Assembly (NCBI GenBank): GCA_904395865.1 | Contig: CAJFNY010000058.1 | Location: 1-47,095 of the forward strand | From: an uncultured Oscillospiraceae bacterium | GTDB lineage: Bacteria; Bacillota; Clostridia; Oscillospirales; Oscillospiraceae | Direction of reading: 5' to 3' | DNA length: 47,095 nt | Part shown: piece by piece, positions 43,852 through 47,095 of the stretch | Numbering within the stretch: the first letter of the stretch is position 1 | Layout: each line of letters begins with the position of its first letter | Made by a program: the position numbers and the translations under genes | The notes under the pieces: generated by a model | The model's input: the letters and a program-made list of their open reading frames with translations, nothing else | What the model was told of the DNA's origin: nothing | The model's database searches: none

Positions 43852-45408
43852 ATGACAATGAGCAACCAGGAAATCGCCCAGCGTGGCATTCTCGACGCAT
43901 GGAAGCAGATGGAGGAAACCGGAGACCGGAAGCAGGAGTCCATCCAGAGCGAACCGCCCACCACGGATCTGGACATTGGCAGCCGTGTGGAGATGTTCGT
44001 GGACCGGTATCTGATCGATCAGATGTATAACACGACACTGCGGCTGGCGCCCCCGCAGCCGCAGAACATGGCCGTCACCTTCGACCGCCCGTGGGAGGGA
44101 CCGGGCAGCGGCGCCTACGCCTCCGTATTCTTCGACGGCAAGCAGTACCGCCTGTATTACCGGGCCTGCGGAAACAACGCGGCCAAATCCGGCGGCGACC
44201 TGAGCGCCCGGCAGTATACGTGCCTGGCCCTGAGTCCCGACGGCATCCACTGGGAGAAGCCGGAGCTGGACCTGGTGGAATTTGACGGCAGCACCAAGAA
44301 CAACATCGTCGTCTCCGGCATCATGGCGCACAACTTCTCCCCGTTTCCGGACGGGAATCCCGCCTGCCCGCCGGAAGAGCGCTTCAAGGCCGTGGCCGGC
44401 CATGCCAATACGGGCCTGATGGCCTTCTGCTCGGAGGACGGACTCCACTGGCACACGCTGCAGGACGAGCCGATCATCCGGGAGGGCGCGTTCGACTCCC
44501 AGAATCTCTGCTTCTACGACCGGCGGATCGGGAAATACCGCTGCTATTCCCGCTACTTCGCAAAGCCCATCGCGTGGGAGCAGGAGGCGCGGGACGGCAC
44601 CTTCCGCCCGGTGCTGCCGCCGGATACGCTGGACGATCTGGGCATCGGCATCCGCGCCATTCAGAGTGCCACATCCGAGGACTTTCTCCACTGGAGCGAC
44701 CAGGTCGCCAACACCTACCAGCGCGGCGTCCCGCTGGAGCACTTCTACACCAATGCCACGATCCCGTGCCCGGGTGCCGAGCACATCTACCTCTCCATGC
44801 CCATGCGCTTCCTGCATGACCGGCATAAGGTGCCATCCTGCCCGTTCCCCGGCGTTTCGGACGGCGTGTTCATGACGAGCCGCGACGGCGTGCGGTTCGA
44901 CCGGACCTTCCTGGAGGGGTGGCTGCGTCCCGGACTCAGCGAACGATGCTGGACCCAGCGGAACTATATCACTGCCTGGGGCCTGCTGGAGACGTCGCCG
45001 GAGGAGCTTTCCCTGTTCGTCGGCGTCCACTATGAGTGGGATGACGGCGGAATCCGCCGGTACACCGTCCGCCGTCACGGCTTCGCCTCCGTGAACGCTC
45101 CGTACGACGGCGGCATCCTGGTGACGAAGCCCTTCCGCTTCCAGGGGGATGCCCTGTACCTGAACTACGCCACCTCGGCCGCCGGCGCCATCCGGGTCGG
45201 CATCATCTCCGACGGCAGCGGCTGGCCGGCCTGCGACTTCAGCACTGAGGACTGCGACCTGATCTACGGCAACGAGCTGGCACGTCGCGTAACGTGGCGC
45301 GGCAGCGGAGATCTCTCCCGCTTCGCCGGCCGGACGGTCCGCCTGAAGTTTGAGATGTACGACGCCGACCTGTATGCGCTGCAGTTCGGCACGGCGTCCC
45401 AGCCCTGA
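43852..45408 (+). CDS. GH32/GH43-like five-bladed beta-propeller protein of the type abundant in Planctomycetes/Lentisphaerae
   Basis: RVEMFVDRYLIDQM, VTFDRPWEGPGSGAYASVFFDGKQYRLYYRA, SPDGIHWEKPELDLVEFDGSTKNNIVV, GAFDSQNLCFYD. Confidence 0.65.
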   Translation: MTMSNQEIAQRGILDAWKQMEETGDRKQESIQSEPPTTDLDIGSRVEMFVDRYLIDQMYNTTLRLAPPQPQNMAVTFDRPWEGPGSGAYASVFFDGKQYRLYYRACGNNAAKSGGDLSARQYTCLALSPDGIHWEKPELDLVEFDGSTKNNIVVSGIMAHNFSPFPDGNPACPPEERFKAVAGHANTGLMAFCSEDGLHWHTLQDEPIIREGAFDSQNLCFYDRRIGKYRCYSRYFAKPIAWEQEARDGTFRPVLPPDTLDDLGIGIRAIQSATSEDFLHWSDQVANTYQRGVPLEHFYTNATIPCPGAEHIYLSMPMRFLHDRHKVPSCPFPGVSDGVFMTSRDGVRFDRTFLEGWLRPGLSERCWTQRNYITAWGLLETSPEELSLFVGVHYEWDDGGIRRYTVRRHGFASVNAPYDGGILVTKPFRFQGDALYLNYATSAAGAIRVGIISDGSGWPACDFSTEDCDLIYGNELARRVTWRGSGDLSRFAGRTVRLKFEMYDADLYALQFGTASQP

Positions 45409-45421
45409 TTTGTAAAAACAT

Positions 45422-45450
45422 GGCCGCAGCAGGCATGCCTGCTGCGGCCA
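45422..45450. terminator. Palindromic terminator (probably serving the minus-strand gene)
   Basis: GGCCGCAGCAGG-catg... CCTGCTGCGGCC perfect palindrome; on the minus strand followed by ATGTTTTTAC. Confidence 0.75.
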
Positions 45451-45478
45451 ATCAATCTTCTGGGAAATGCGGCGGCGC

Positions 45479-46852
45479 TTACAGCTGATACCGGCCCCGG
45501 CGCAGGTACTGACCGTGGCTCCCGGCCAGCACGTTCCCCTGATCCACTGCCAGACTGCCCCGCAGATAGACGCTGCGGATGCTGCCGGTTGTCCGGTACC
45601 CCTCATAGGGATTGTAGTCCACGTTGGCCGTCTGGCCCTCCGCGGTGATCACCGAGTCGGCCTGGGGATCGTAGACGACGATGTCTGCATCGCTGCCCGG
45701 CGCGATGACGCCCTTCCGCGGCCACAGGCCGTAGAGCTTTGCCGGATTCTCCGAGAGCACCCGGGCCATCTGCCCGCAGGACAGCACGCCGCCGGCCACC
45801 AGGGCTGAATACGTCAGCACGCCGCGGGTCTCCACGCCGGGGAGGCCGCCTGGAATCTTCGTGAAGTTATCGCGCCCGGCGTCCTTCTGGGCCAGGGTGA
45901 AGCTGCAGTGGTCGGTGGAGACGGTCTGGATTTCCCCGGCAGCCAGCGCCTCCGTCAGCGCCCGGCAGTCGGCCGGCTTCCGCAGCGGCGGCGCGCAGAC
46001 GTAGCGGGCCGCCTGGGTGTACGACTCCTGAAAATAGACCCGGTCGTCCAGCAGCAGATACTGGGGGCAGGTCTCCACGAAGACCTTCTGACCCCTGGCC
46101 CTTGCGGCGCGGATCTCCTGGAGCCCCGCCTCCGAGCTCAGGTGCACGATGACGACCGGCGTGTCGGCCACCTGTGCCATCCGCAGCAGCCGGCCGACGG
46201 CCTCGGCCTCCAGCGGTGACGGCCGCGTCTGCGGATGCGCCTCCGGCCCCGTCTGGCCGGAGGCCAGGGCCTCTGCGATCAGTGCGTCGATGACGCCGCT
46301 GTTTTCACAGTGCACGCCGCTGATGCCCCCCAGCTCCTTCAGGGCCACCAGGGCGGAAAACAGGTCCTGATCCCCGATCATCATGGCCGGATACGTCAGG
46401 TACATCTTGAACGACGTGATGCCCTGGTCGAACATGGCCGGCAGCTCCCGCCGGATGTCCTCGTTCCAGTCGTCGATGGTCATGTGGAAGCCGTAGTCGC
46501 AGGCGCTTTTGCCGTCCGCCTTCCGATGCCACAGCTCCAGGCCGTACTGCAGGCTCTCGCCCTTGTTGGGGCAGGCAAAGTCGATCACCGTCGTCGTTCC
46601 GCCGCGGAGGGCGCTGCGGCTGCCGGTGTAAAAGTCGTCCGCCGTGGTGGTGTTGCACACGTCCAGATCGAAGTGTGTGTGCGCGTCAATGAAGCCGGGA
46701 AACAGCAGCATCCCGCCAACATCGACCGTCTCCGCATCGGCCGCTTCCAGCCCGAGCCCTACGGCGGAGATCTGCTCGCCGTCGATCAGCACATCCGCGC
46801 GAATCGCCCCGCTGCCGGAGACCACAGTGCCGCCCTTGAGCAAACGCTTCAT
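45479..46852 (-). CDS. hydA: Dihydropyrimidinase/D-hydantoinase-like amidohydrolase
   Basis: FPGFIDAHTHFDLDV metal motif, SFKMYLTYPAMMI carbamylated-Lys region, VHLSSEAGLQEIRAAR, VSTDHCSF. Confidence 0.85.
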   Translation of the reverse strand: MKRLLKGGTVVSGSGAIRADVLIDGEQISAVGLGLEAADAETVDVGGMLLFPGFIDAHTHFDLDVCNTTTADDFYTGSRSALRGGTTTVIDFACPNKGESLQYGLELWHRKADGKSACDYGFHMTIDDWNEDIRRELPAMFDQGITSFKMYLTYPAMMIGDQDLFSALVALKELGGISGVHCENSGVIDALIAEALASGQTGPEAHPQTRPSPLEAEAVGRLLRMAQVADTPVVIVHLSSEAGLQEIRAARARGQKVFVETCPQYLLLDDRVYFQESYTQAARYVCAPPLRKPADCRALTEALAAGEIQTVSTDHCSFTLAQKDAGRDNFTKIPGGLPGVETRGVLTYSALVAGGVLSCGQMARVLSENPAKLYGLWPRKGVIAPGSDADIVVYDPQADSVITAEGQTANVDYNPYEGYRTTGSIRSVYLRGSLAVDQGNVLAGSHGQYLRRGRYQL

Positions 46853-47017
46853 ATCCCTCAGCTCCTTTGGTTCAGTGTGCTTTCATTGTACCACTCCGTC
46901 CGCCAAAAGGGAACGGTTTCCGCCCACGAAAAAAATCTCGGATTCACAAAAAAAGTGCTTGCTTTTTCGGGAGAAGTCTGCTATTATAATAAAGCTTTCT
47001 GAAGCAGAACAGAATAT

Positions 47018-47093
<76 letters not shown>

Positions 47094-47095
47094 AA

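Noticed and set aside
43492-45606. 704-aa minus-strand ORF opposite the beta-propeller gene
   Set aside because: Spans a terminator and a promoter of the plus-strand gene; no motifs.

Overview
High-GC, Clostridia/Oscillospiraceae-like chromosomal window with no phage, transposon or CRISPR signal seen. Left to right: (i) the 3' end of a PLP-dependent enzyme, a threonine synthase, and a membrane-anchored E2-acyltransferase-like protein; (ii) a BMP-family (nucleoside-type) ABC importer and a convergent GntR/FCD regulator (3.6-9.6 kb); (iii) a catabolic operon with split transketolase, methylmalonate-semialdehyde-type dehydrogenase, transaldolase and a three-subunit molybdenum hydroxylase (9.8-18.0 kb); (iv) a second operon with a two-gene PEP-synthase-like dikinase lacking a visible PEP/pyruvate domain, DUF1097-like membrane protein, cupin, SMP-30 lactonase, Zn-alcohol dehydrogenase, HprK-like P-loop protein, PHP hydrolase, two metallo-beta-lactamase-fold hydrolases and a 3HCDH-family dehydrogenase (18.2-28.4 kb); (v) on the minus strand, the housekeeping run miaB-mutS-CPBP-mutL-miaA-hfq-HlyD-yggS-sepF-divIVA; (vi) a TIM-barrel protein, Rrf2 regulator, a small protein behind a tandem Spo0A-box-like array, a GPP34-like protein, a membrane protein, a planctomycete-style beta-propeller protein, dihydropyrimidinase, and tRNA-Ala(GGC). 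The strongest candidate for an undescribed system is the 9.8-28.4 kb locus. Its two operons each carry a sigma-A-like promoter followed directly by ATAATCG/CGATTAT palindromes, implying one regulon. Its centre is a split dikinase organised like phenylphosphate synthase or rifampin phosphotransferase, but with no phenol-pathway partner genes. All family calls come from reading motifs by eye; no database search was run.
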